A model generated the notes under the pieces. The model was not told the origin of the DNA. It saw only the letters and a program-made list of their open reading frames with translations, and ran no database searches. Below, piece by piece: positions 8,824 to 16,887 of a DNA stretch of 64,000 nucleotides (positions within the stretch are counted from its first letter, which is position 1; every line of letters starts with the position of its first letter). The stretch is taken from positions 1 through 64,000 of the forward strand of contig NZ_LGCM01000029.1 in assembly GCF_001306035.1 (NCBI RefSeq), written 5' to 3'. This stretch comes from Levilinea saccharolytica (GTDB lineage Bacteria > Chloroflexota > Anaerolineae > Anaerolineales > Anaerolineaceae). Made by a program: the position numbers and the translations under genes.

Positions 8824-8908
8824 CCATAGGAATTCCAGAACATAGCGTTTTTCCTCCCCGACTTCTTGCCCGTATCCCGTATAATTAACCTATTCAGGAG
8901 GCAGTCTC

Positions 8909-9559
8909 ATGACAACCACCAGCCAACAAGACGAGCAGCTTCGCCGCACGTTTAAGTCGTTTAACCCCTTCATGGTACTCATGTGGCGCATGGGTCTGGG
9001 TTCCATGATCAACATCTGGCCCTCCCGCATCGGGCGCATCATGGTGCTGGCGCACACCGGCCGAAAAACGGGCCGCCGCCGTCTGACACCGGTCAATTAC
9101 ACCGAAATCAACGGCGAAATCTACTGCGTGGCCGGCTTTGGGGCCGTTGCCGATTGGTACCGCAATCTCCAGGCCAATCCCGCGGTCGAAATCTGGATGC
9201 CCAACGGCTGGTGGAACGCCAGCGCAGAGGATATCAGCGACCATCCCAACCGGCTCGACCTCATGCGCCAGGTGCTCATCGCCTCTGGTTTTGCCGCCCC
9301 CCTGGCCGGCATCCATCCCCTCACCGACACGGATGAGGCCCTGCAGGCAAACACTGCCGACTACCGCCTGGTGCGCATTCGCCGCAGCGCCGCCCGCACC
9401 GGCCCCGGCTGCGCCCGCCGCCTCCGCTCCCGAAATCGAGGCTTTGCGCGTGCGCATCCGCGAGCTGGAAACCGAAAAGTTCCAGCTGGCCCAAAAGGCC
9501 GCCCCCGCGGCAGCCTCCGCCGACCGCGACCTGCAATCTCTGCTTTCAGTTCAGGCTGA
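8909..9559 (+). CDS. Deazaflavin (F420)/flavin-dependent nitroreductase-family domain, apparently frameshifted
   Basis: The first ~158 residues match the DUF385/Ddn family of split-barrel proteins that bind F420 or related flavins: LAHTGRKTGRRR, then GGF-like VAGFGAVADWYRNLQANP. The ATG at 8909 follows AGGAGG (8896-8901) and a TATAAT box at 8880-8885. After ADYRLVRIRR (near 9385) the natural domain ends, yet this frame runs on for 58 Arg/Pro-rich residues unlike any protein to 9559. The +1 frame over the same bases encodes an Ala-Pro linker and coiled coil leading into the kinase-like protein. The simplest reading is a frameshift within one fused gene, real or an assembly error; otherwise these are two overlapping genes. 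Confidence 0.7.
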   Translation: MTTTSQQDEQLRRTFKSFNPFMVLMWRMGLGSMINIWPSRIGRIMVLAHTGRKTGRRRLTPVNYTEINGEIYCVAGFGAVADWYRNLQANPAVEIWMPNGWWNASAEDISDHPNRLDLMRQVLIASGFAAPLAGIHPLTDTDEALQANTADYRLVRIRRSAARTGPGCARRLRSRNRGFARAHPRAGNRKVPAGPKGRPRGSLRRPRPAISAFSSG

Positions 9560-10523
9560 AGCTCAAAAGCTCATCGAGAAGCTGCAAGAGGAAAACAGCC
9601 AGCTGCGCGCCGATCTGGCTGGGCTGGGCACCGCGGGCAGCCAGCCCGTTGGCGGAGAGACCGCCCACATGGAAGCTGAACTGCGCCTGGCTTTGGAAGA
9701 AGTCGCCCACCTTCAAAATGTGCTGGCCGGGGCCAATATGAAAATCCTGGCGCTGGAAATGCAGTCGAAAAACCTGGCGGATGACAGCGGCGGCAGCCAC
9801 GAAGTCATTCGCTCGCTCATTCAAGAGCTGCGCCAACCCCTTACCTCCGTCATCGGCTACACCGAGCTGCTCATGTCCGAATCGGTCGGCATCCTCGGCG
9901 CGCTCCAACGCAAATTCATGGAACGCATCCGCGTTTCTGCCACCCGCATGGACACGCTCATGAACGACTTGAGTAAGATTTCGTCCATCGAAACCGGTTC
10001 TGCCGCCGCCATCCGTGCCGTAGACCTGTACGAAGTTATGGATCACGCCGTCAGTGAAACGAGTGAGCGCGTCAGCCAGAAAGAGATCGCCCTGGAATTA
10101 GACCTCAGCGAAGATTTGCCCAGCCTGATCCTGGATCAAGACGCCGTGGAGCAAATTATCATCCAACTCCTGCAAAACGCGGCTTCCGTCACCCCTCAGG
10201 GCGGCACCATTGAGCTGAGCGCTCGTAAACAGGATATGGAGAGCCAAAGCTTTATCCTGGTGCAGGTCACCGATCAGGGCGGCGGTATCGCCGCAGATGA
10301 CCTTCCCCGTTTATTCTGGCGGCATTACCGCAACGGCTCCCCCACCATCGCCGGCATCAGCGATAACGGCGTGGGTCTGTCCATCGCGCGCACGCTGACC
10401 GAAGCCCAGGGCGGGCGCATCTGGGTAGACAGCATCCCCAACAAATCGGCCACCTTCAGCATCTTGCTGCCCGTCACCCGCGCCTTGCCCCAGCCTGTTT
10501 TGGCCGATGAAAATCCTGCGTGA
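9450..10523 (+). CDS. Histidine-kinase-like protein without the phospho-acceptor His
   Basis: The frame holds an Ala/Pro linker (from about 9385), a coiled coil (9441-9780), a dimerisation-helix region and a full HATPase domain (N-box LLQNAASVTPQGG, G1 DQGGGIAADDL, G2 GVGLSIARTL). The H-box reads IQELRQPLTSVIGY: the His of the usual HELRTPL is Gln, so autophosphorylation as in normal kinases is unlikely. The start is uncertain. GTG at 9450 is given, TTG 9444 and ATG 9669 are alternatives, and none has a good ribosome site, which supports a fusion to the upstream domain by a lost frame. The 3' end overlaps the LysM gene by 17 bases. It may sense or bind ATP without signalling to a regulator. 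Confidence 0.7.
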   Translation: MRIRELETEKFQLAQKAAPAAASADRDLQSLLSVQAEAQKLIEKLQEENSQLRADLAGLGTAGSQPVGGETAHMEAELRLALEEVAHLQNVLAGANMKILALEMQSKNLADDSGGSHEVIRSLIQELRQPLTSVIGYTELLMSESVGILGALQRKFMERIRVSATRMDTLMNDLSKISSIETGSAAAIRAVDLYEVMDHAVSETSERVSQKEIALELDLSEDLPSLILDQDAVEQIIIQLLQNAASVTPQGGTIELSARKQDMESQSFILVQVTDQGGGIAADDLPRLFWRHYRNGSPTIAGISDNGVGLSIARTLTEAQGGRIWVDSIPNKSATFSILLPVTRALPQPVLADENPA

Positions 10524-11346
10524 CCTCTTCTCAGGCGTTTTGTTCGCCGCCGCCTCCTCCATTCTCGTCTTAGGGGCTGCTGCCCTGGCCCTGGTGGAGA
10601 CCGGCAGCCTGCCCCTCGACCCCGATTCACTGCTGCCTTCGCTCACCCCCACCCGTCCCACCCAGGTGATCCTGTCCATCCGCACCGGAGTGCCCACTCA
10701 GATCTTCGCCACCCCCACCCCGGTTTGCCGCCCACCAGCCCGCTGGCAGCTGTACCTCATCCAACCCGGAGACACGTTGGAGAGCCTGGCCAAAGCCGCC
10801 GGAACCAGCCCCGAGCGCATCCGCGACAAGAACTGCCTGGTTTCGGATTCTCTGCCCGTCGGGTATGAGCTGTACCTGCCGCCCCCGCCGGACGCAAACC
10901 CGCTTGCTGCCAGCCGCACCCCCACCCTCACGCAAACCGTGTACCGCACTCAGCGCGTTTGCGGCCCTCCCGCGGGCTGGGTGACGGTCGTCGTCCAGCC
11001 GGGTGAAACCCTTTCCATGCTCAGCCGCGCCTATAATATCTCGATGGATCAGCTCCTCACGGCCAACTGCAAGACCAATGCCGATCTGATTTACGCGGGT
11101 GAAACCCTGTTCGTACCCAACGTCCCGCGCCTCACCTCCACCCTGGCGGCCGCCTCCCCCACCCCCATCCCCCCCACGGCCACCCGCACTCTGAACCCGC
11201 CCACCCCCACGGCAGCCCCCACGCAGACGTACAGCCTGCCTTCGCCCACCAATACCCCCTATCCCAATACGGACGAACCTCCGGCAGAGGGCGAACCCAC
11301 CGACGCTGTTACCAATAATGATACGCAGCCCAGCCCCACGCCTTAG
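10507..11346 (+). CDS. Double LysM-domain membrane-anchored protein
   Basis: A 279-residue protein with an N-terminal signal anchor (residues 8-30), then two LysM modules (YLIQPGDTLESLAKAAG near 80 and VVVQPGETLSMLSRAYNI near 160) joined by Pro/Thr-rich linkers, and a long low-complexity Pro/Thr tail from about residue 215. LysM binds GlcNAc-containing glycans, so it should attach to peptidoglycan outside the membrane. Cysteines precede each LysM (PVCRPPARW, RVCGPPAGW) and occur within them (KNC, ANC), suggesting disulfides. It overlaps the gene before and the LCP gene after it, forming a coupled envelope operon. Confidence 0.85.
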   Translation: MKILRDLFSGVLFAAASSILVLGAAALALVETGSLPLDPDSLLPSLTPTRPTQVILSIRTGVPTQIFATPTPVCRPPARWQLYLIQPGDTLESLAKAAGTSPERIRDKNCLVSDSLPVGYELYLPPPPDANPLAASRTPTLTQTVYRTQRVCGPPAGWVTVVVQPGETLSMLSRAYNISMDQLLTANCKTNADLIYAGETLFVPNVPRLTSTLAAASPTPIPPTATRTLNPPTPTAAPTQTYSLPSPTNTPYPNTDEPPAEGEPTDAVTNNDTQPSPTP

Positions 11347-12406
11347 TGTTTCTGCCAACCTGCGCAGCGCTCTGATCCTCACGGTTGCGTTAACCGTGAT
11401 GCTGGCCGCTTGCGGCGTTTTGCCATTCCAGCAAACCGCGCCCGCCGCGCAGCTGCCCGCCCAGGTGGATTTCACCGCCGCCACCCGCACCCCTTTCCAA
11501 CCCCAGCCGCCCACCCCGGTGGTCACACGCTCGCCTCGGCTTACTCCCCTGGCCACCCCCAGCCCGGCGATCTCCCCCTCGCCCACCTCCGGCGGAACCC
11601 CTTTGGCGGCCCTCTACCCCCTGCCGCCCACCAACGCCAACGTCACCAACATCCTCGTCCTAGGTTCCGATCAGCGCCCCTATGACGGCGGTTTCCGCAC
11701 GGATGCCATTTTGTTTGTCTCCATCCATCCCCAAACGTCCAGCGTGCGCGTGGTCTCTGTTCCCCGCGACCTGTGGGTGTGGATTCCCAACTGGGGCTAC
11801 AACCGCATCAACACCGCCTTTGGCGTGGGCGGTTTTCCCGCCCTGGCGCAAACCTTTGAGGTCAATTTTGGGGTGCGCCCCGATTACTACCTCATGGTCA
11901 ACTTCCGGGGCTTTATTGACATCGTCAACACCCTGGGCGGCATTGATGTGCACGCCGAAAAAGGCCTGCGCGACGCCTGTGCCCTGCCGCAGCAGTTGGG
12001 TGACGGCACCTGCCGCATCGAGCCGGGGGTCATCACCATGGACGGCGACACCGCCCTCTGGTATGTGCGCGCCCGCTACACCACCAGCGATTTTGACCGC
12101 ACACGCCGCGAGCAGGAAGTGCTTTTCGCCCTCTTCCGCGCCATGATGAGCCTGGACGCCGTTCAGCGCGCGCCGGAGCTGTTCGCCATCTACTCGCGCA
12201 GTGTGGATACCGACCTGACCCTCGACACCATCCTGCCCCTGGCGCAAATTGCCCCTGCCCTGGTGGAAGGCAAGAATATCCAGCGCTACGCGATCGGCCC
12301 TGGCGAGGTGTACGATATGTTCATCCCCGAAAGCGGCGCCATGGTGCTGCAGCCCATCCCCGGCGCGGTGCAGGCCGTGTTCCAGCAAGCCGTGGCTGAG
12401 CCCTGA
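11318..12406 (+). CDS. LytR-CpsA-Psr (LCP) family lipoprotein
   Basis: A 362-residue protein with a signal sequence ending in a lipobox (LAAC), a Pro/Thr-rich spacer to about residue 100 and an LCP domain: NILVLGSDQRP, RTDAILFVSIHP, SVPRDLWVWIP, NRINTAF and the late DFDRTRREQEVLFALF. LCP enzymes transfer undecaprenyl-phosphate-linked glycopolymers onto peptidoglycan at the outer membrane-leaflet face. The Asp and Arg residues expected for pyrophosphate binding are present in these motifs. Most LCP proteins have a membrane helix; a lipid anchor here is unusual. The start overlaps the LysM gene by 29 bases, linking the two envelope functions. Confidence 0.88.
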   Translation: MIRSPAPRLSVSANLRSALILTVALTVMLAACGVLPFQQTAPAAQLPAQVDFTAATRTPFQPQPPTPVVTRSPRLTPLATPSPAISPSPTSGGTPLAALYPLPPTNANVTNILVLGSDQRPYDGGFRTDAILFVSIHPQTSSVRVVSVPRDLWVWIPNWGYNRINTAFGVGGFPALAQTFEVNFGVRPDYYLMVNFRGFIDIVNTLGGIDVHAEKGLRDACALPQQLGDGTCRIEPGVITMDGDTALWYVRARYTTSDFDRTRREQEVLFALFRAMMSLDAVQRAPELFAIYSRSVDTDLTLDTILPLAQIAPALVEGKNIQRYAIGPGEVYDMFIPESGAMVLQPIPGAVQAVFQQAVAEP

Positions 12407-12425
12407 TTCTGCCCGCCTGGTGTGA

Positions 12426-12454
12426 TTGACATCCCCTTCGGAATCCATTAAACT
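12426..12454 (+). promoter_or_regulatory. Promoter of the recombinase-like gene
   Basis: TTGACA (12426-12431), 17 bases, then TAAACT (12449-12454), with GGAGG near 12474 before the ATG at 12485. A near-consensus promoter gives this gene its own transcription start. Confidence 0.7.
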
Positions 12455-12484
12455 ATACGAAAATTAAGCAAGTGGAGGTTCCGT

Positions 12485-13408
12485 ATGCCGCCCGAATCCA
12501 CCCCCGCCAGCATCCATCTGAGCGCCCAGTCATCTTTCCTGCCTGCCATCCAGGCCTGGGAACAGTACCTGCAAGATCAGGCTCGCTCCCTCTACACCAT
12601 CAAAGCCTTCACCGGTGATCTGGAGCTGTTTGCCAGCTACTTGCCCCCCGACCGCACCCTGGGAGCCGTCACCACCCGCGACATCAACCACTTCCTCCAA
12701 TGGCTGCAAACCGGCCGCAAAGTGCCGTGCAGCCCCAAGAGCCTGGCGCGCCGCGTCACCTCGCTCAAGGCCTTTTTCCGCTGGCTCACCAAATACGGTG
12801 TGCTGCTGGTGGACCCCGCCGAAAAAGTGCTCCAACAAACTGTCATCAGCCCCTTGCCTCAAGTGCTGACTGTGGAGGAGCAGGCCAAAGTGCTGGAGAT
12901 TGCCAACCGCTACCGCACAGCCAAGAAGCCCGATGCCCGTCCCTACACCCTCACCGCCCTGCTGCTGGCCTCCGGCATTAAAAAAGGTGAATGCCTGGGC
13001 ATTCACCAAAATCATATTGACCTCGACACCCCCGACGGCCCGGTGCTGTTCATCCGCTACCCCGAGCCGCATAACCGCTACAAAGAGCGCAAGATCAACC
13101 TGCCTGGCGAATGGGTGGGCGCCTATCACGAATATTTAGCTCAATATCAACCCACCAGTCAGGTGTTCGCCTGGTCGCCCCGCCGCCTGGAATACATCCT
13201 GGAAGATCTGGGCAGCGCCGCCGGGCTGAGCAAGCACCTGTCTTTCGACATGTGCCGCTGGACCTGCGCCCTCAACGACTACCGCACCGGCACAGAAGCC
13301 GATCAAATCCGTCAAAAACTGGGGATTTCCAAAATCCAATGGCGTGAAATTGGCCTCAAGCTGCGCAAACTGGCCGAGAACGAAGCCGATTCTCCCCCCG
13401 CGGTGTAA
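12485..13408 (+). CDS. Degenerate tyrosine recombinase-fold protein
   Basis: A 307-residue protein with an N-terminal SAM-like core-binding domain (AIQAWEQYLQDQ to FFRWLTKYGVLLVDPAEKV) and a C-terminal XerC/D-like fold. The catalytic set is largely gone. The box I Arg of GLRxSEL is Lys in SGIKKGECL; the box II His is Phe in SFDMCRWTCAL; the LGHS His is Ile in KLGISKIQ; and the nucleophile Tyr position falls in WREIGLKL with no Tyr. The hairpin Lys (YKERKINL) remains. It is therefore probably a DNA-binding protein without strand exchange, not a mobile-element integrase. It has its own promoter and stands alone, convergent with tilS. Confidence 0.8.
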   Translation: MPPESTPASIHLSAQSSFLPAIQAWEQYLQDQARSLYTIKAFTGDLELFASYLPPDRTLGAVTTRDINHFLQWLQTGRKVPCSPKSLARRVTSLKAFFRWLTKYGVLLVDPAEKVLQQTVISPLPQVLTVEEQAKVLEIANRYRTAKKPDARPYTLTALLLASGIKKGECLGIHQNHIDLDTPDGPVLFIRYPEPHNRYKERKINLPGEWVGAYHEYLAQYQPTSQVFAWSPRRLEYILEDLGSAAGLSKHLSFDMCRWTCALNDYRTGTEADQIRQKLGISKIQWREIGLKLRKLAENEADSPPAV

Positions 13409-13420
13409 CCTCAGGCGGCC

Positions 13421-14848
13421 TTAGCCTTCGGCTGGGTTTCGGCTCAGCCGCAGATGAACCCAACGCCGTGTGGTTTCACTCACCCGGCAAAACTCCGCCG
13501 TCCGCCCCCCCGGAATCCAGGCGATCTCATCCGCGCTGCACACCAGCGGCCAGCCCGCCCGCGCTTCGCGCGGCACGCGTTGGTTCACCCAAAAGTCGGA
13601 TAGTTTCTGCGAATGCCCCCCCATGCCGAACGGACAGAAACGCTCCCCCGGCCGGCCCGTGCGCACGCGCAGGGGCAGCCGCACCTGCTCCAGGTCCAGC
13701 CAGGCCTCCCAGGGGTCACCGCCCAGGTTTTGCGGCACCTCCTCAACCGCGGCCGCCGCCAGAATCCACCCCCCGCCCAAGGGCACCTCCCCGGGCACGC
13801 TCAAAACCACCTCACTGCCGGCTTCCATCTGCGGGTAATTGCGCCGCACGTCCCTGCGCTCCGGTTCGATGAACTGCACCTCACCGTAGCGCAGCCGCAT
13901 TTCCAACCCGCCCGTCAGCTCCAAACCGCCCGTCTCCCCATCCTGCTGAATCAACCCCACCGCCTGCTCCACCTGAGAGAAGTCAAAATCGCGCAGTCCC
14001 GGCCGCAGCCAGCCCACCGCCCGTCGGATGATGCCCCGCTGCACGCCCAAAGGCGCAGCCCGCAGCCCATCCGCGCGCAGCCGCACCCAGCCGGGTTCCG
14101 CCCGAATCAGGCAGTCTTCCCAGGCGTGCTGCACCCGCTCCTCCACCAGCGCATAATCCGCCGCCAGCACCGCCGCCGTGCGCCACAGGCGTTCTTTGAT
14201 CTGCGGGTTATACTCAGCCAGATACGGCAGCAGCTCATGGCGCAGCCGGTTGCGAAAATAGGTGGTGTCCGCGTTGCTGGCGTCCTGCACCGGCTCCAAT
14301 CCGCGCGCCTGACACCAGGCTTCTGTCTCGGCGCGCCACACCCCCAGCAAGGGCCGCACCAGGGGTAGCTCTGATTCCCATTCATGCGCTGTCATGCGCG
14401 CCGCCATCCCCCGCAGTCCGGCCATACCCGCGCCGCGCAGCAGGTGCATGAGCACGGTTTCCACCTGATCATCCGCCGTGTGCCCCACCGCCACGGCCTG
14501 CGCCCCCAATCGCTGCGCCTGCCCAAACAGGGCCTGATAGCGCAGTTTCCGCGCCGCTTCCTCCACCGAAAGATGCTGGCTGGCCGCCGTCCCGCGCACA
14601 TCCGCGTCTTCCACCATCACCCGCACCCCCCACTTCCGCCCCCAATCCACCACCCGCTCTGCTTCTGCCTCGGCTTCAGGCCGCAGCCCGTGGCGCACAT
14701 GCACCGCTGCGGTCTGAAAGCCAGCTTCCACCATAATCCCCCACAAACTCAGGCTGTCGGCTCCGCCAGAAACACCCACCAAAGTGAGTGCGCTGGCATC
14801 CAGCTTGCACGTCTTTACCAAATGCAGCCTCATCCATTCCATATCCAT
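13421..14848 (-). CDS. tilS: tRNA(Ile)-lysidine synthase TilS
   Basis: A 475-residue enzyme that converts the wobble C of tRNA-Ile(CAU) to lysidine, making it read AUA. The N-terminal PP-loop motif SGGADS is at residues 27-32, followed by HxxHGLRPEAEAEA-type (HVRHGLR) and VAVGHTADDQVETVLMHLLRGAG, the substrate-binding section typical of TilS. The C-terminal TilS domain includes RTGRPGERFCPFGMGGHSQKL-like elements. The start at 14848 is favoured because a TATAAT at 14856-14861 puts the transcript start at or beside it, implying a leaderless mRNA; GTG/ATG codons further upstream would precede that site. Confidence 0.9.
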   Translation of the reverse strand: MDMEWMRLHLVKTCKLDASALTLVGVSGGADSLSLWGIMVEAGFQTAAVHVRHGLRPEAEAEAERVVDWGRKWGVRVMVEDADVRGTAASQHLSVEEAARKLRYQALFGQAQRLGAQAVAVGHTADDQVETVLMHLLRGAGMAGLRGMAARMTAHEWESELPLVRPLLGVWRAETEAWCQARGLEPVQDASNADTTYFRNRLRHELLPYLAEYNPQIKERLWRTAAVLAADYALVEERVQHAWEDCLIRAEPGWVRLRADGLRAAPLGVQRGIIRRAVGWLRPGLRDFDFSQVEQAVGLIQQDGETGGLELTGGLEMRLRYGEVQFIEPERRDVRRNYPQMEAGSEVVLSVPGEVPLGGGWILAAAAVEEVPQNLGGDPWEAWLDLEQVRLPLRVRTGRPGERFCPFGMGGHSQKLSDFWVNQRVPREARAGWPLVCSADEIAWIPGGRTAEFCRVSETTRRWVHLRLSRNPAEG

Positions 14849-14855
14849 ACCGAAA

Positions 14856-14861
14856 ATTATA
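14856..14861 (-). promoter_or_regulatory. -10 box of tilS
   Basis: TATAAT on the minus strand with its downstream edge 7 bases from the proposed ATG at 14848. No good -35 is visible. The spacing predicts a leaderless transcript. Confidence 0.55.
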
Positions 14862-14909
14862 CGCCTTTTGGGGCACATCCCCTCGCTGTAAATGGGCGCA
14901 GCATCGCGC

Positions 14910-14938
14910 TTGCAAGCTTTTGCACTTTATGCTAGACT
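14910..14938 (+). promoter_or_regulatory. Promoter of the response regulator-sirtuin-kinase operon
   Basis: TTGCAA (14910-14915), 17 bases, TAGACT (14933-14938), about 40 bases before the ATG at 14978. It shares the unusual TAGACT -10 with the tryptophanase promoter at 57.1 kb. Confidence 0.55.
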
Positions 14939-14977
14939 GACTTAACTATCAAGGGTGCACATTAAGGATTAGGCAGA

Positions 14978-16129
14978 ATGGCGGAAAAGATTCTAATCGT
15001 CGATGATGATGCAGAAACCCTGCGCCTGGTGGGCTTAATGCTCCAACGGCAGGGTTATCAGGTTGTGTCTGCTGCGAACGGCACTCAAGCCATCCAAATG
15101 GTCACCGCCGAGAAACCCGACCTGGTCATTCTGGATGTGATGATGCCGGATATTGACGGCTTCCAGGTGACGCAGCAGCTGCGCGCCAACCCGGAAACAG
15201 CCTATGTGTCCATTTTGATGTTCACGGCCAAATCCCAGGTAGAGGATAAGGTCGTCGGTTACGAAGCGGGCGTGGACGATTACCTGACCAAGCCCATCCA
15301 CCCCGCAGAATTGACCGCTCATGTGCGCTCCTTATTGGCCCGCGGCAAAACCCGCCCGGGCGGCGCCAAATCGGACCGGGGCTACACCCTGGGCGTCATC
15401 GCCCCTCGCGGCGGCATGGGCGCTTCCAGTCTGGTGCTCAATTTAGGTATTGCCCTGCACACCGCCATGAGTACCGAGGTGGTGGCTGCCGAACTGCGCC
15501 CCGGCCAGGGCAGTTGGGCCATTGACCTGGGCTTTGCCAAGCCCACCGGCCTCAACAACCTGCTGCGCCGCAAGCCAGCCGAGATCACCGCTTCGGTCAT
15601 CGAACAAGAGCTGGTGCGCACTACTCTGGGCCCGCGCCTGCTGATGGCCTCCAATGACATGAAAGACGTGGAGCTGATCGCCGCCTCGGCCCAAATGCAG
15701 GCCATCCTGCAAAACCTGCCCACCCTCAGCCCCATCACCCTGCTGGATTTTGGTCACAACGTCCTGCCCAATTTTGAAAGCCTGATGGCCTTCTGCACTG
15801 AAGTCATCGTCCTCTCCGAGCCTTTCCCCATCAGCATTCAGCGTTCGCGCTTGCTCATGGATGAACTGGCCGCCCTGGGCTTTGGCAAGTCCAAATTGAT
15901 GAGTGTGGTCGTGCTCAACCGCGTGCGCGCGGATATGCAGCTTTCCATCCCCCAGATGCAGGAAATGCTGGGGGTCAACCCCCTGGTGGTCATCCCGCCC
16001 GCACCCGAACAGGCCTATCAGGCTGGGCTGCGCAATATCCCCCTCATCAATGTCCAGCCGGACGGCCTGGTTGCCCTGCAATTCAAGAAGCTGGCCGAGA
16101 TTTATTCAGAACGCATTCAGACCAAATGA
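14978..16129 (+). CDS. Response regulator receiver fused to a CpaE/TadZ-like ATPase domain
   Basis: A 383-residue protein. Residues 1-120 are a complete CheY-like receiver: acidic pocket VDDD (8-11), phospho-acceptor Asp53 in LDVMMPD, Thr83 and Lys105 (LTKP). After a short linker, residues ~132-380 resemble the MinD/ParA-like domain of CpaE/TadZ. The deviant Walker A reads PRGGMGASS, without the GKT lysine, so ATP hydrolysis is doubtful, as in TadZ. CpaE-type proteins place pilus or division machinery at the pole, but no tad/pil genes are near. It is translationally coupled (ATGA) to a sirtuin and then a kinase gene, so this regulator is likely the kinase's target. Confidence 0.85.
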   Translation: MAEKILIVDDDAETLRLVGLMLQRQGYQVVSAANGTQAIQMVTAEKPDLVILDVMMPDIDGFQVTQQLRANPETAYVSILMFTAKSQVEDKVVGYEAGVDDYLTKPIHPAELTAHVRSLLARGKTRPGGAKSDRGYTLGVIAPRGGMGASSLVLNLGIALHTAMSTEVVAAELRPGQGSWAIDLGFAKPTGLNNLLRRKPAEITASVIEQELVRTTLGPRLLMASNDMKDVELIAASAQMQAILQNLPTLSPITLLDFGHNVLPNFESLMAFCTEVIVLSEPFPISIQRSRLLMDELAALGFGKSKLMSVVVLNRVRADMQLSIPQMQEMLGVNPLVVIPPAPEQAYQAGLRNIPLINVQPDGLVALQFKKLAEIYSERIQTK

Positions 16130-16887
16130 ACCCTGCGGTGGAGCCAGCCCTTCAAAAAGCGGCTGATTTATTCGCGCGTGCCCGTCATGCCGTCGCCTTC
16201 ACCGGAGCGGGTTTTTCCACCCCCTCCGGCATTCCGGACTTTCGTTCGCAATCCACCGGTCTGTGGACCCGCTTTGACCCCATGCAAGTGGCCTCACTCA
16301 GCGCCTTTCGTCAGCGTCCCGAGGCCTTTTTTAATTGGCTGCGGCCGCTGGTGTCTGCCGTCTCCGCTGCCCAGCCCAATCCCGCCCACCAGGCTCTGGC
16401 TGAGCTGGAAAAACGCGGTTTGCTGCGCGCAGTCATCACCCAAAATATTGACAGACTGCACCAAAAAGCCGGTTCGCAAACCGTCATCGAAGTCCACGGC
16501 TCCCTCAACCAGTGGGACTGCCCGTCCTGCCGAGCCGCGTTCACCGCGGACGAAGCTCTGGGATCTTTCCTTCCCGACGGCCCTCCCCCGCGCTGCCCCC
16601 GCTGTGATGTGCGCCTGAAACCCGGCATCGTCTTGTATGAGGAAATGCTCCCGCCAAAAGCCTGGCAGGCAGCCGAAAGCGCATGTCGGCGCGCCGACCT
16701 GGTGCTCATCGCCGGCACCTCGTTGGAGGTAGCCCCCGCCAGCTATTTGCCCTCGTATGCGCTGGAAAACCGCGCCCGTTTGATCCTGGTCAACCTCTCG
16801 CCCACTCCCCTCGATCCGCAAGCGGATGTCTGTTTACCGATGGACGTAGCCCAGGCCCTTCCAGCGGTGGTGGAGCGCATCCAATGA
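16126..16887 (+). CDS. cobB: NAD-dependent protein deacetylase, Sir2 family
   Basis: A 253-residue sirtuin with all signature elements: GAGFSTPSGIPDFRS for NAD binding, TQNID, the catalytic His in VIEVHGSL, two zinc-binding pairs (CPSC and CPRC) and GTSLEVAPA. It should remove acyl groups from lysines using NAD. The class III (desuccinylase) Tyr-x2-Arg pair is not kept: the equivalent area reads AFFNWLRPL, so plain deacetylase activity is more likely. It overlaps the regulator gene upstream by four bases and the kinase gene downstream by four bases, so it sits inside a two-component operon, an uncommon setting. Confidence 0.88.
   Translation: MNPAVEPALQKAADLFARARHAVAFTGAGFSTPSGIPDFRSQSTGLWTRFDPMQVASLSAFRQRPEAFFNWLRPLVSAVSAAQPNPAHQALAELEKRGLLRAVITQNIDRLHQKAGSQTVIEVHGSLNQWDCPSCRAAFTADEALGSFLPDGPPPRCPRCDVRLKPGIVLYEEMLPPKAWQAAESACRRADLVLIAGTSLEVAPASYLPSYALENRARLILVNLSPTPLDPQADVCLPMDVAQALPAVVERIQ

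Noticed and set aside
7285-8829. 514-codon plus-strand frame
   Set aside because: It is opposite the patatin gene and the tRNA; composition is typical of an antisense shadow in GC-rich DNA.
12485-13408. Prophage or integrative element suggested by the recombinase
   Set aside because: Catalytic residues are missing, and no att repeats, phage genes or tRNA target are next to it.
16126-16887. Class III sirtuin (desuccinylase)
   Set aside because: The Tyr-x2-Arg pair that binds acidic acyl groups is absent.
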